Positions 12,957-25,406 of a stretch of 64,000 nucleotides of DNA are shown piece after piece; position 1 is the stretch's first letter; each line of letters starts with the position of its first letter. The DNA is taken from contig JAAONU010000004.1 in NCBI GenBank assembly GCA_012932295.1, forward strand, positions 12,214,630-12,278,629. Reading direction: 5' to 3'. The position numbers and the translations under genes were made by a program. This DNA comes from Cyclina sinensis (taxonomy: Eukaryota > Mollusca > Bivalvia > Venerida > Veneridae). A model generated the notes under the pieces. That model did not search any database. It saw only the letters and a program-made list of their open reading frames with translations, and was not told where the DNA came from.

Positions 12957-15263
12957 AGCCCACCTGAGCACAATGTCCTCATGTGAGATATTGTGATCAC
13001 ATGATGTCCGTCATCCTGCTCTAGTGTATGTGTTAGTGTGTGAGTGCATTAGTGCATTAACATTTTGATTCAAACAACATCTCCTCTTAAACCATGTAGC
13101 CAAAATAAATAAAACTGAGCAAGGATGATCCTTGCATGAAGCTCACTACCACACTTCTTCAAAGAATTCAGTTCCATGCAAAACTCTAGTTGCTATGGCA
13201 ACCAAAAGAAAAATCTTTAAAAATCTTCTTGTCTGAAACCACAAGGCTTAGAGCTTAGATAGAGGTTTCTCTACCAAAGTTGTTCAAATTATGTCCCAGG
13301 GGTCAAAATCGGCCAAGCCCTAGTGGGGTCACATCTTTTACATAGAAATGTATCAGAAAAACTTTAAGAATCTTCTTCTCTGAAATCACAAGGCCCTAAG
13401 TTCTAAAATTTTGCACAGTGTTGTCTAGTAGTCCTTTACCAAAATTGTTCAAATTTTGTCCCTGGGCTCCTCTACAAATTTTATTCCAATTATACCCCAG
13501 GGGTCATAAATGGCTCTATTATACATATCTTCTGTGAAACCGAAAGGCCTAGTGCTTAGATATTTTGTATGGTGCATCATCTAGGAGTCTGCTACCAAGA
13601 TTGTTCAAACGATACTCTTGTATTCAAAACTGACCCCACACCTGGGGTCACTTGATTTTTGTAATGATTGACACAGAAAAAAAATGTTCTGGTCAGTATC
13701 CACAAGGCCTCAGTGTTAAGATATTTGATGTGTAACATGGCCAAGTAGACTTCTACAAAGTTTGTTCAAATCTTGGCCCTGGTGTCAAATTGACCCTGCT
13801 CCCGCATCACCAAGACTAAAAATAGAATTCTCCAATTTTTGCCATAGAGCCTTAATTTATTGACAGATTTCTTTAATATTTATTATATAGGCCTTTGCAT
13901 GAATCTCTGCCATTCAATAGGATCTAAGTCAAGGTCACCAAGGCAAAAAATAGATTTTTGTACTTTTTTCCTTAGATTCTTCATTTATTGTGTCGCCCTT
14001 TCAAAGAAAATGCGATACATAGGGATCGCTTTGTCCGTCGGTTTGTCCGTCTGTCATGAAAACTTAGCATAGTCTATAACTTTGCCATTTCTTAACATTT
14101 CCTGATCAAACTTTCAAATTATATTGCTTCCGTCAACAGAGTCATGATGATGCCAAAATCTTTAGGTCAAGGTCACATTTGACAGAGTTATGCGCCTTTA
14201 ACTAGGATTTTATCATGAAAACTTAAAGTTGGCAATAACTTTGCCATTTCTTAACATTTCCTCATCAAACTTTCAAATTATATTGCTTATGACAACAGGG
14301 CCTTGATGATGCCAAAATGTTTAGGTCAAGGTCACATGTGACAGAGTTATGCCCCTTTTTGTACTTGGATTTTGTCAGGAAAACTTAACATTGGCTATAA
14401 TTATGCCATTTCTTAATATTTCTTCATCAAACTTTCCAATTTTAATGCTTACAGTTGTTTCACTTATGACATAGGGATCACTTTGTCCATCTGTCCATCA
14501 GTCTGTCCATCACGAAAACTTGACATTTGCTATAACTTTGCCATTTCTTAACATTTCTTCATCAAACTTTCAAATTACATTACTTATGACAATAGGGTCG
14601 TGATAATGGTGAATAAAGATCACATTTAGTGGAGTTATGCCCCTTTTTGTACTTGGACTAGCATGCTATCTTTTCCAGCAGGCTCTTGTTTACCTTTTTA
14701 GTTATTCTAACATAGTATCCAAGGGTGACACAAGTGTTCAAATGAACACTCATCTAGTTGATCTTTATCTGAGATACTTGGTATGTAGGTAACTTACAAG
14801 GACCTCTAGCCCTAGGTGGAGTTTGAGGTTACTAGGTCAAGGTCACTAAGTCTAAAAATATATTTTTCTACTTTTTGTCATAGAGCCTTTATTTACTGAC
14901 TGATGTTTTAAATATTTGGTAAAAAGACACCTTGCTTGAACCTGTTCAATTAATTTGCTGTTTAAGTCACCAAGGCTAAAATAGATTTATCAACTTTACC
15001 TATTAGAGCCTGCATTTATAGACCAATATCTTTGATATTTGGTATGTAGGTTGGATTTGACATTTAAGGGATCATGGTCACTGCAGTTAATAATAGATTT
15101 TTCTACCAAAATTTCTGTCATAGAGCCTTTATTTATTGACTGATATTTCATATATTTGGTTTGTAGGCACCTACAAATCTTCAATCAGAAAATGTAATAC
15201 AACTTTTGACATATGCTTAGTACTCAAGTGAGTGATCCTGATGGCCATCATGGCCTTCTTGTT
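12957..15263 (+). mobile_element. Large tandem-core element with a nested second element
   Basis: The 5' end is CCCACCTGAGCACAATG with CTCATGTGAG, a hairpin-forming pair. The 3' end is the hairpin GGCCATCATGGCC then TTCTTGTT. Degenerate cores include AACCACAAGGC, TTGTTCAAAT and CATAGAGCCTTTATTTA phrases. A second element is nested at about 13991-14690: it starts with a TCGCCCTTTCAAAGAAAATG hairpin and TCCGTCGG / TCCGTCTGTC, has cores carrying ACTTTGCCATTTCTTAACAT, and ends in GGCTCTTGTT. No transposase frame was found. Confidence 0.7.
13991..14690 (+). mobile_element. Nested tandem-core element, about 0.7 kb
   Basis: It lies inside the larger element and has its own 5' hairpin, (TCYG)-type stretch, repeated cores (TTGCCATTTCTTAACATTTC at about 14083, 14242 and 14542) and CTCTTGTT end. 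The (TCYG) block reappears at about 14484-14510, preceded by TTTCACTTATGACATAGGGATC, suggesting two tandem or serial insertions of one family. Confidence 0.55.
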
Positions 15264-15287
15264 TATGTTGTTGTTGTTTCCTCCATT

Positions 15288-15326
15288 TGTGTGTGTGTGT
15301 GCGTGCGTGCCTGCATGCGTGCGTGT
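15288..15326. repeat. GT / GC(GT) microsatellite
   Basis: A run of GT dinucleotides passes into GCGT and GCAT tetranucleotides. It sits just after the end of the preceding element. Confidence 0.8.
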
Positions 15327-15539
15327 TTTGGTTGTGGATGTTGCAAGGAGGGGGATAAATGTTTAAATTGTCTAAATATTTAAAATGTCAGATATCAAAA
15401 TGTCATTATGATATTTCATTCTTTTCCATACAGAATATGAAAATAAAGATAAGATTTAACTTAGTGGCAGGGCTTTAAATTTGTTATTTACTGGCTAGAT
15501 AGAACATCTGGGGGCTAAATTGGATTCATGTGCATTGGT

Positions 15540-16340
15540 CGATCAGTAACTATTAATCAGATTTTAATAATACTTTGCAAGAATAATAAGTACCAGGCCT
15601 ATTTGTGCATATCATTGTCATGTTCCACGATGATGATTTTTCATTTGATATATTTTAACACATCAGTTTGTCCAGACTGTTTCTCATTAACTATTAATCA
15701 GATTTTAATAATACTTTGCAAGAATAATAAGTACCAGGCCTATTTGTGCGTATCATTGTCATGTTCCACGACGATGATTTTTCAATGAGTTATGGCCCTT
15801 TAGTATATTTTAACACATCAGTTTGTCCAGACTGGTACTCATTAACTATTATTCAGATTTTAATAATACTTTGCAAGAATCATAAGTACCAATCTGAGCT
15901 GTGTATGTTGATGCAGTGTTCCACTGCCATGATTTTTCACTGAGTTATGGGCGTTAGTTTTTATGTAACATATAGATGTGTCCAGACTATTTTCTCAGCA
16001 ACTATTTCTCACATTTTAATAATACTTCACAAGAATCATGAGTACCAATCCCAGTTCTGAATGTTGTTGCAGTGTTATACTGACATGATTTTCTCTGAGT
16101 TATGGGCCTTTGATTTTTTTTCAACTTATACATGTGTCCAGACTATTCCTCAGCAAGTACTATTTGTAAGATTTTAATAATACTTTGCAAGTATCATAGG
16201 TACCAATCAAAATTGTGTATGTCATTGTTGTGTTCCAGTCCAAAGAATTTTCACTGTATTATGGCAAGTTGACTGTGTAGATATAAAAAATACTGACAAA
16301 TATCTGGTGGTATTCATCAGATTTAGTGATAGCTCTTGTT
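15540..16340 (+). mobile_element. Tandem-core element, 5 units of about 141-157 bp
   Basis: Cores start near 15547, 15688, 15843, 15998 and 16156 with variants of TAACTATTAATCAGATTTTA and AATACTTTGCAAGAAT, and each ends with a GTCCAGACT phrase. The terminus is TTTAGTGATAGCTCTTGTT, close to that of the element at 2.5-3.4 kb. The 5' hairpin is not evident, so the left end may be truncated. Confidence 0.65.
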
Positions 16341-17053
16341 TTGACTCAGCTATAACAATGTCAATCTTTACTGAATATTTCTTATTTTCAAGATGTATAT
16401 AGAATTTAGTTTTGTGCTTCTATATGGTATGCTGATCATAAACAGCTGACAGAAAAATTTTGATTTGGTCAAAGTTTTGTTCTTAAATGTCAGTCCTCAA
16501 GTTTGTCTCTTTTTTGTATAAATTCTATGTTGACATCCAAAATTCTGTGGTCTGCTAGATTTTCAAACATTGTATGACAGAATTTAAACGCTTTCTGGAT
16601 GAGGGTTAAAATCTTAAGTTCTTAACTAATGAGGGAATGGTATAAGCTTTCTGGTAAAGTTTTTTCCAATTTTAAATATTGTATGAAATGTTTCATTTGA
16701 GTCTAAATCTGGAGTTTAGTTGTTATGAAGATCTCTGATCGAATGAAGTAAATGGAATATTGTTCCATCTTCTGCAGCATTTAAATGGTGATATAATATT
16801 GAATTATCTGCAATCATGGTGGTTATGACATGTAATGTATTGCATAATTCGTACCAATTCCCTAGGTTATAACACTGCACATATTCAAACATGTAATTCT
16901 AGGCTTATAAATTATACTCCTTTTCTGCAGGAGAATGAAAATTACCATCCATAAATCAACTAGTTTATGATGGAATACTGATAAGATTTCCTAGTGCTGC
17001 AATCTGATACAGACATGCACTTTCAGATGGTCAGCTATTTTTAGCTTTTTGTG
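16341..17053. other. Non-coding, nothing recognised
   Basis: AT-rich DNA without a supported exon or repeat. Confidence 0.5.
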
Positions 17054-17244
17054 CTTAACTTTTACCCTGCTGGAGGCAACTCTGCCTTTGCGACCAGTGC
17101 AGACTCAAGATCAGCCTGCGCATCCATGCAGTCTGATCATGGTCTGCACTTTTCACCATTCAGTCCATAATTTTTCAACAAGCACCCCCAATGATCTGTC
17201 CACGGACAAGTCCATCTTAGATATTTAACATGGTAAGGGTTCAA
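17054..17244 (+). mobile_element. piggyBac-like MITE family, eroded copy
   Basis: The body matches the copy at 57603-57802: CCCTGCTGG near the left end, GCCTTTGCGACCAGTG, AGCCTGCGCATCCATGCAG and GTCTGATCATGG, then GGACAAGTCCAT and a TAAGGGTT right end. The ends have decayed, so TTAA flanks are no longer clean. Confidence 0.6.
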
Positions 17245-19077
17245 TGATAAATCAATTTTGAAAATTAATTTGAAAAAAACAAAACAATATATACTCATTA
17301 CTAATCATTTATAGAAAAATTGAACAATGAAGAGAAAATAAGGGAAGAAGAGAGCATTATTCAATCCCTCAACTGCATGTACTCTGCTGGTGTTAATGTT
17401 ACATCATATGAGTATGTTTGCAAATTTCTTGTCTCAGTTAGAGGTTAAAGCCTGTGGCTTATCAGTATCTTTAGACTACTCCAGACCTTCCTCAGGGTAC
17501 ACTTAAGTTACTCATTTATTGAATAAATAGGATTTTTACATCATTTCCCATGTTTTATCTGAGTACGCACAAATATATTCACATAAGTGTACTTATATTA
17601 CTAGCTAAATTACAGAGATTACAATCTCTGAGTAGTAGATACTGTTCATCTTGTGCGAATGGAATAGAAAATAAAATACTTGCATTATCTTCACACACAT
17701 TGACTCTATAATTATAACATTTATTTAAAAATTTTTAGGAAGTTTTTTTTTTTGACATTACAGACTAAGCTGTATTAAAATCAATTTTGACCTGCATTTG
17801 TAATGTATGAAATTGTTAGATAAATATCTTTAGCTAAAGGAAGTCATCTATCAGTTAAATTTTAGGGCAGAATTTGTAATTGTTAGTTTAATTGCATCTG
17901 AAAATAATGCAATAATAATAACATTAATACAGCCGTAAATTAAATATCAAAATGTTTTAACCATGAAATATTATACTAAATGGAATAAATATGTAATAAA
18001 TATGACTAAATATTTAATTTATTTCATTGAAAATGATATTGACACTTTTAGCATTTAACTTAACATTTTTGTTAATATCCTAAATGCTGTTATATGGAAA
18101 TAGGACATTCCATTACTCTGTGCTTTATCTTTTGCCAGTGTCTGAAAACTATATACTTATATTGGGTGTTTCACTGATCATCTCTTCTAAAGATATTTCT
18201 TGTTTTTGATGAATTCTAACTGTTCACATATTGTTATGACAGCTACAGAACTGGAAAAAGTGGGACTGGGTTGTTGCCTGTGCTGAGGAAGTACCTTGGG
18301 AGCATAATTTTCAGAAAATCTTAAATAACTTTTCATAGTAATTCATCACATTGTATCACAACCCTGTCAAAATAATGCTCCGATTCAATATAAAACAATG
18401 TTTATTTTCAACGGTTATCTTTTTGTATGCAGTTGCATACCTTTTTTCCAGAACATGGTAACCAGAAAGGTAACTGTGATACTGAGTCAATATAAATAGT
18501 ATTCAATTACAATGTCTCTAAACAGCTGTCATTGATCACTACTTTGAAATGCAACTAATTGTCCACAAGGTATTAGCTTATCATACTCTCAGTCCTGTAA
18601 CATTGTTTATTCAGTTAATTGCATTCAGTGCAGTTTACAGCAATATATTTCAATGAATTATTTATTTTAATTATAGAATAATGGTTTTTTAGTCTACATA
18701 AAAAACGGGAAATGCATGATTGTGCATCCCCTGTATAGGTGTTTTTTTATGTCATTAATATAAATATTTCATGAAAACTCTCATATCTAATTATTTGAAA
18801 TATTTTAATAACAACACAGTCTTGACAGAATTTCAGTAATCAAATTAAATATTTGCAAGATGGCAAAAACTTTATTTCAATATTTGCTCAAAGAAACCCT
18901 GATGAAATATGCCATGAACTACCATGGTAAACCACAAGTATAGTTCATGGTTGTGAAACCTATCAGCTATGCAGATGTGAAACTGAGTACCATAGTTTGG
19001 GTAATACAGATATGTTTATGACATTCTAGTCAGATACCATTGTACACTTACATGATATTCACCTTAAACCATCTAAG
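17245..19077. other. Non-coding, nothing recognised
   Basis: AT-rich DNA. ACCATGGTAAACCACAAG and GTTCATGGTTGTG phrases near 18.92-18.96 kb resemble words of the following minisatellite but do not form an array. Confidence 0.45.
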
Positions 19078-19485
19078 TTCATGTTGTGAGGCAGTGGACA
19101 ACCATGAAAGTTCATGTTATAAGACAATGGACAACCATGAAAGTTCATGTTATAAGACAATGAACAACCATGAAAGTTCATGTTATAAGACAATGGACAA
19201 CCATGAAAGTTCATGTTATAAGACAGTGGACAACCATGAAAGTTCATGTTATAAGACAATAGACAACCATGAAAGTTCATGTTGTGAGACAATGGACAAC
19301 CATGAAAGTTCATGTTGTGAGGCAATGGACAACCATGAAAGTTCATGTTATAAGGCAATGGACAACCATGAAAGTTCATGTTGTGAGGCAATGGACAACC
19401 ATGAAAGTTCATGTTATAAGACAATGGACAACCATGAAAGTTCATGTTGTGAGACAATGGACAAGCATGAAAGTTCATTGTATAA
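19078..19485. repeat. 33-bp minisatellite, 12 units
   Basis: Units of exactly 33 bp begin at 19078, 19111 and so on to 19441, followed by a partial unit. The unit reads TTCATGTTATAAGACAATGG then ACAACCATGAAAG. Because 33 is a multiple of three and units vary only by substitution, several frames stay open on both strands (174 and 78 codons on plus, 145 on minus). There is no splice context or non-repetitive flank, so I do not call a gene. The 13-bp word TACCATAGTTTGG occurs on both sides (about 18990 and 19498). Confidence 0.9.
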
Positions 19486-19530
19486 AAACACATCATGTAC
19501 CATAGTTTGGTTGTTCATGTTATTTTTTTT

Positions 19531-22256
19531 TAGCTCACCTGAGCATGCTCATGTGAGCTTTTAGGATCCTTGATTGTCCGGTGTCCGTCCGTCCGTCCGT
19601 CCGTCCGTCCGTCCGTCGTCCACAATTCATTCAAACGACATCTCCTCTGAAACCACTGGGCAAAATTGAATGAAACTTGCCTAGAATGTTCCTTGCATGA
19701 AGCTCTACCAAGTTTGTTCAAATGGTTCCGGTTCATTGCATTTCTGGGTCACATGAGCTAAAAACAGATTTTAAAAGTTGGATCTTTAAAAATCTTCTTG
19801 TCAGAAACCACAAGGCCTGGAGCTTTGATATTTGGTATAAAGCATCATCTAGTGGACCTCTACCAAGTTTGTTCAAATCATGGCCTCTGGGTCAAAAATG
19901 GCCCCGCCCCAGGGGTAACTTGTTTTACATAGAGTTATATAGGAAAAACTTTAAAAATCTTCTTGTCAGAAACCGTAAGGCATAGAGCTAAGATATTTAG
20001 TGTGAAGCATTGTCTAGTGGACCTCTACCAAGTTTGTTCAAATCATGGCCTCTGGGTCAAAAATGGCCCCGCTCCAGGGGTAACTTGTTTTACATAGAGT
20101 TATATAGGAAAAACTTTAAAAATCTTCTTGTCAGAAACCGTAAGGCATAGAGCTAAGATATTTAGTGTGAAGCATTGTCTAGTGGACCTCTACCAAGTTT
20201 GTTCAAATCATGGCCTCTGGGTCAAAAACGGCCCTGCCCCAGGGGTAACTTGTTTTACATAGAGTTATATAGGAAAAACTTCGAAAATCTTCTTGTCTGA
20301 AACCACAAGGCCCTGAGCCTTAAGATTTAGTATGTAGCATTGTCTAGTGGACCTCTACCAAGTTTGTTCAAATCATGGCCTCTGGGTCAAAAATGGCCCC
20401 GCCCCAGGGGTAACTTGTTTTACATAGAGTTATATAGGAAAAACTTTAAAAATCTTCTTGTCAGAAACCGTAAGGCATAGAGCTTAGATATTTGGTATGT
20501 AGCATTGTCTAGTGGACTCCTACCAAGTTGGTTCAAATTATAGCTCTTGGGTCAAATTTGGCCCAACCCTGGGGTCATTGGTTTTACATAGGCTTATATA
20601 GGAAAAACTTCGAAAATCTTCTTGTCTGAAACCACAAGGCCCTGAGCCTTAAGATTTAGTATGTAGCATTGTCTAGTGGACCTCTACCAAGTTTGTTCCA
20701 ATTATACCCCTGGAGTCAAATTTGGCCCCCCCCCCCCCGGGGTCATTTGTTTTACATAGGCTTATATAGTGAAAACTTTGAAAATCTTCTTGTAGAAGGA
20801 GAAGTAACATTTTCAGTCCAAATAATCTGGAAATTTGTCAGACAGGTTGTTTCTATGATTTCTAGCTCAAGTTCGAATATGGGTCATCTTGGTTCAGAAA
20901 CTAGGTCACAGAGCCCAAAAATAGAAAAACCTTGTTAACAATCTAGAGGTTACATTTTCAGTCCAAATATCCTGGAAATTTGTCAGAAAGGTTGTTTTGA
21001 TGATTTTTAGCTTAAGTTTAAAATTGGGTCATCTTGGGTCAAAAACTAGGTCACAGAGCCCAAATATGGAAAAACCTTGTTAACACTCTAGAGGTAACAT
21101 TTTCAGTCCAAATAACCTGGAATCTGTCAGAAAGGTTGTTTCAATGATTTCTAGGTTAAATTTGAATATGTGTCATCTGAAATCAAAAACTAGGTCACAG
21201 AGCCAAAAAATAGAAAAAAACTTGTTAACACTCTAGAAGCTACTTTTCAGTCCAAATATTCTCGAAATTTGTCAGAAAAAATGGTTTAATGATTTCTAGC
21301 TCAGATTCGAATAAAGGTCATCTGGGGTCAAAAACTAGGTCACAGACCCCAAATATGGAAAAACCTTGTTTACATGCATTGGGGTAACATTTTCAGTTCA
21401 AATAACCTTGAAATTTGTCAGAAAGATTGTTTTAATGATTTCTAGCTCAGTTTTGAATATGGGTTATGTAGGGTCAAAAACTAGGACACAGGGCCAAAAA
21501 GTAGAAAATACTTGTTAATGCTCTAGAGGTTACATTTTCAGTCCAAATGTCCTTGAAATTTGTCAGAAAGGTTGTTTCAATGATTTTTAGCCTAGATTAG
21601 GATATCGGTCATCTGGGATCAAAAACTAGGTCACAGAGCCCTAAAATGTAAAAACCATTTTAACACTCCAGAGGTTACATTTTCAGTCCAAATATCCTGG
21701 AAATTTGTCAGACAGGTTGTTTTGATGATTTCTAGCTCAAGTACTAATATGAGTCATCTTTGGTCAAAAACTAGGTCACAGAGACCAAATATGTAAAAAA
21801 CCTTGTTAACACTCTAGAGGCTACACTTTTAGTCCAAATAACCTGACAGTTTGTCAGAAAGGTTGCTTCTATGATTTCCAGCTCAACTTTGAATATGGGT
21901 CATGTGGGGTCAAAAACTAAGTCACAGAGCCTAAATATCGAAAAACTTTCAGTCCAAATAACCTTGAAATTTGTCAGAAAGATTGTTTCAATAATTTCTA
22001 GGCCAAGTTTGAATATGGATCATCTGGGGTCAAAAACTAGGTCACAGAGCCCAAATATGGAAAAACCTTGTTAACACTCTAGAGGCTACACTTTCAGTAC
22101 AAATAACCTTGAAATTTGTCAGAAAGATTGTTTCAATAATTTCTAGGCCAAGTTTGAATATGGGTCATCTGGGGTCAATTAACCAGGTCCATAGCAACTT
22201 TGTTAAAAGCAGTCATATTCAGGTGAGCGATATAGGGCCATCATGGCCCTCTTGTT
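19531..22256 (+). mobile_element. Largest tandem-core element, two core types
   Basis: The 5' hairpin is GCTCACCTGAGC with GCTCATGTGAGC (19532-19559), followed by a perfect (TCCG)n run at about 19583-19618. A first core series of about 164 bp (AATCTTCTTGTCAGAAACC, TAGTGGACCTCTACCAAG, TTCAAATCATGGCC) fills about 19.79-20.80 kb. A second series of about 145 bp (TTTTCAGTCCAAATA, TTGTCAGAAAGGTTG, CAAAAACTAGGTCACAGAGC) fills about 20.81-22.19 kb. The 3' end is AGGTGAGCGATA, hairpin GGGCCATCATGGCCC, then TCTTGTT. There is no transposase; it is a non-autonomous element. Confidence 0.8.
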
Positions 22257-24135
22257 TACCTATAAGCTCAAACAAAATACATCTAAATAAAGTTTCACTC
22301 AAGAAAAAGTACTGCATCATATTATTTATATTGTTTAATGGAACTGTGTTTATTGAGGTTTGCCATGCATTATCACCTATGACCAGTTCACTGTGTTATT
22401 TCATGGATGTCAATTCAAAGCCATACAAACCACAGTAGACTTTGGTGTTTTTTTAAATCTTGGAAGATAACTGGTGCTGATATGTTGCAACTGGAGAACC
22501 CTATCTTCATAACAAAATTACCCTTTCATATACCATCCAAAAGGGGATGCAATATAGTTACTCCAGGCCAATGCCAGGATGTTTCGGCATTGTTATTATA
22601 CCTTACCAAATTAAACCGAAATATGGACAAAGTACTTTGGTGTGCTTTTATTAGTGCAATCATTATTCTTCTTTTCTAAGTGTTTTGATACAGAGTTTTG
22701 GACTCTATATTATGAAGACATGGGTTTGAATTAATTCAACCCTTGAAGCTGGAAGTTAAGTCTTTTGGCATACTTGGAACTGCTTAAAGCTTTGTTTCTG
22801 AATTGTAGGAATTAAAACAAAGGCTAACAGTACAATGATATTTTAGGTGTTTCCTGAAATATTGTTAAGATAACTACAATGCAGGGGTGCATGCCACAGC
22901 TAGATTTTTGCATTTACTCTGTAGGTGACAGAGGTTTGTTTTTTTTTTGCCTTCTCTGGCCTGTGCAGACTGTGACCCGAGCATACACATCCATTCATTC
23001 TTACTATCTTCTGCTCTGTTCACTTGTAAGTCAGTTATCTTAAATCAGACCCCCTATAAAATTATAGATATTTCATTGTCAGCTTGAATGATGGCTATAT
23101 CTCTTTAAAGATTTAACAAAAGAAAGGCTTTTATACTTCATTTCAAAGTGTGGGTGGCTGCTTCATCAGTAGACAAATGAAACTAAATCACTTTCTGAAT
23201 AAAAAAAAAAGTTTCTGATGCTACATTTTCATGTATTGTCATTTCATTGTTATCTTACTACCAAAAAATAATTATTGTTTCTTTATTAATACCATTCATT
23301 ATAAATATCTCTAAAAATTCGCCCACACATTGAGAAGGCTGTCTGCATATTTTTATTGAAGTTTGTCAAAAAGAAAATTCGAGAACAGGTTTTAAAAAAT
23401 GGAAACCAGAATTAGACAAGTTGGCTTCCTTTAAAAAGTAAGCCAAAGAGAGGTCAGCAGCTGCCGTCAATGAAAGAATGAATCTACTTGTTTCCAAGAT
23501 CATTTTGAATTTTTTAAACGTTCTGTGACTTAAATAATTATAACAACTAGTAACCTAACTATTATTAATAGTTAATACCTTATTAGGCAAAATGACTGAA
23601 ACTGACTATAATTTAGTTATTTCAAATGTTTTTATAGTGGCGTATCTATCATTTAAATAAATGAAACAAATTAAGATAACCTCATGTATTTCATACCTTG
23701 TAGAATCTTGGGGATCTTCTTATAAGCCCCTAAGGCTTTACTCCCCCCTCTTTTACAACAATGCATGTAGTTGTTGAAGCCAGAACTCCCATGTTAAACT
23801 GCTGCTTTTTTAGGCTCATTAAGTTTTGTTTTCCCTTTCAAGCTTTAATTACACCTCCAAATATTTTACAAAATAATCAGCGATAGTATCTGTTAAGCTG
23901 GACTTAATATTAAAAGGGCGTAAATTTGATCCAAATCGAGGAAATGGACTTGTCAAAAATCCTCTGAAATTCGTAAAAAATATTTACCATTTCTTCATGA
24001 CCATGGCTAAATATTAATTTGTTCAGCAGGCTGATGAGTTTCTCAGAAAAAAAATGCATTTTAGAATTTGTAGTTTTTTAAAAGTAGCATGCATTATAAG
24101 AAATGCATCCCAATAATTGTATTTTTTGTGTTTAG
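22257..24135. other. Non-coding, nothing recognised
   Basis: AT-rich DNA with short open frames only. No splice-bounded exon, hairpin-bounded element or tandem repeat is clear. Confidence 0.5.
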
Positions 24136-24138
24136 TTA

Positions 24139-24555
24139 AAGCGACTGACTCACAGTATTTTGCTGATTTTTTTTCTTAAAATTTAAGAGAATTTAATATA
24201 CTACGGAAAACAACATAATATTATGCTTCTATACGCCATGAAAACTGAAAAAAAAATCTTAACCAGGATTCGAACCCACGACCTTTCGGTCAGTAAAATA
24301 AGGAGGGACGATATAGACCACTGAGTCACAGCGCGTACTTGAAATGCGTCAAAATTAATGTTATAACTGAAGTATCTTACCTTATTTTCTTACCGATAAA
24401 AGTGTGTAAAACTTTATATTTTGATGTTTTTCTGTATCAAAAAATGAATCAGTAACTTAGTTTAAATATGTTCTTCGCAATTGCAGCAAAAACTTCAAGA
24501 TGTAAGAACATGTTCTTTTTTTTTTCATCGTCGGCCCATCTGTAAGTCAGTCGCT
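24139..24555. mobile_element. TIR element enclosing a tRNA-like sequence
   Basis: The left end AGCGACTGACTCACAG (24139-24154) is the reverse complement of the right end CTGTAAGTCAGTCGCT (24540-24555) apart from one base. The interval is about 417 bp and has no protein frame. A tRNA-like segment lies in the middle on the minus strand. The target duplication is not clear. I do not recognise the family. Confidence 0.6.
24258..24340 (-). tRNA. tRNA-like sequence (pseudogene or SINE head)
   Basis: On the minus strand, an A-box-like TGACTCAGTGGTCTATA is followed at normal tRNA spacing by a perfect B box, GGTTCGAATCC, inside GTGGGTTCGAATCCTGG. The T arm pairs only in part and the acceptor ends (GCGCTGT against TTAAGATT) do not pair well, so a working tRNA is unlikely. 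It could be an internal Pol III promoter relic carried by the surrounding element. Confidence 0.5.
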
Positions 24556-24589
24556 ATAAGGGAATACAAAATTATTCTGTACGTTTTGT

Positions 24590-24645
24590 TCATAATGGGC
24601 CATTTTAACCATGGGCCGTTTTAACCATGGGCCGTTTTGACCCGA
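24590..24645. repeat. Short tandem repeat GGGCCGTTTTAACCAT
   Basis: Three imperfect copies of about 19-20 bp (GGGCCATTTTAACCAT, GGGCCGTTTTAACCAT, GGGCCGTTTTGACCCG). Confidence 0.7.
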
Positions 24646-24856
24646 TGTTAAATTTTGGTTTCGTTTAAATAAATTCGTATTTTGATTCGGAACATGCGCA
24701 TAACTATCTTTGTAGACTGGTTTTCATGATTTTAGGCTTAATATGAGATCATTAACTAAAATTTGATACACAAAAATGGATGCCGCCAGCAATTAAAGCC
24801 AACACTGTGGAGAGGTCTGATGACCTCTCCAATAATGTCAACTTTGAACAGCAACC

Positions 24857-25006
24857 TACAATGTCATTCCAAAGTTGTACAAAATATTTTCATATTTCCC
24901 CCTTTATCATTCCAAAGCTGTACAAAATAATTTGATATTACGCCCAATATCATTCCAAAGTTTTACTAAATGCTTTCGTATTCCCCTCAATATCATTATC
25001 AAAGGC
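24857..25006. repeat. Degenerate tandem repeat, about 55 bp, 3 copies
   Basis: ATCATTCCAAAGTTGTACAA-type phrases recur at about 24860, 24907 and 24952, followed by TTTCATATTTCCCC-like words. Confidence 0.55.
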
Positions 25007-25074
25007 AAGTATAAATTATTTTGATAATATTTGTCCAAAGGTTTCAGTCAGAATATTTTTTATAAATTTTTTGT

Positions 25075-25406
25075 AATTGTCCGTCTGTGTTTCCATCCAA
25101 AAACTTTAACATTGGTCATAACTTTCTTATAAGTAAGTGGAATTACTTCATACTTGGACACAACATCCACTCGGACAAGACCTCCCACTGACTTATATTT
25201 ATTTGACCTTGACCCCTGAATGACCTTCACCTTGAAGATCAAGTTGTCCAAAAACTTTAACATTGGCGATAACTTCCTTATTAGTAAGTGGATATACTTC
25301 ATACTTGGACACAAAACCCCTTTAGACTTTGACCTATATTTATTTCAGCTCAAAGGTCAAAGCACCACTTTTGGGGCACTGTCATGTTACAGTGACAGTT
25401 CTTGTT
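25075..25406 (+). mobile_element. Small tandem-core element with hairpin 3' end
   Basis: Two cores of about 170 bp share CCAAAAACTTTAACATTGG, AAGTAAGTGGA and TACTTCATACTTGGACACAA. The end is the hairpin ACTGTCA ... TGACAGT followed by TCTTGTT, the same terminal plan as the large elements. A TCCGTCTGTG stretch marks the left side. Confidence 0.6.
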
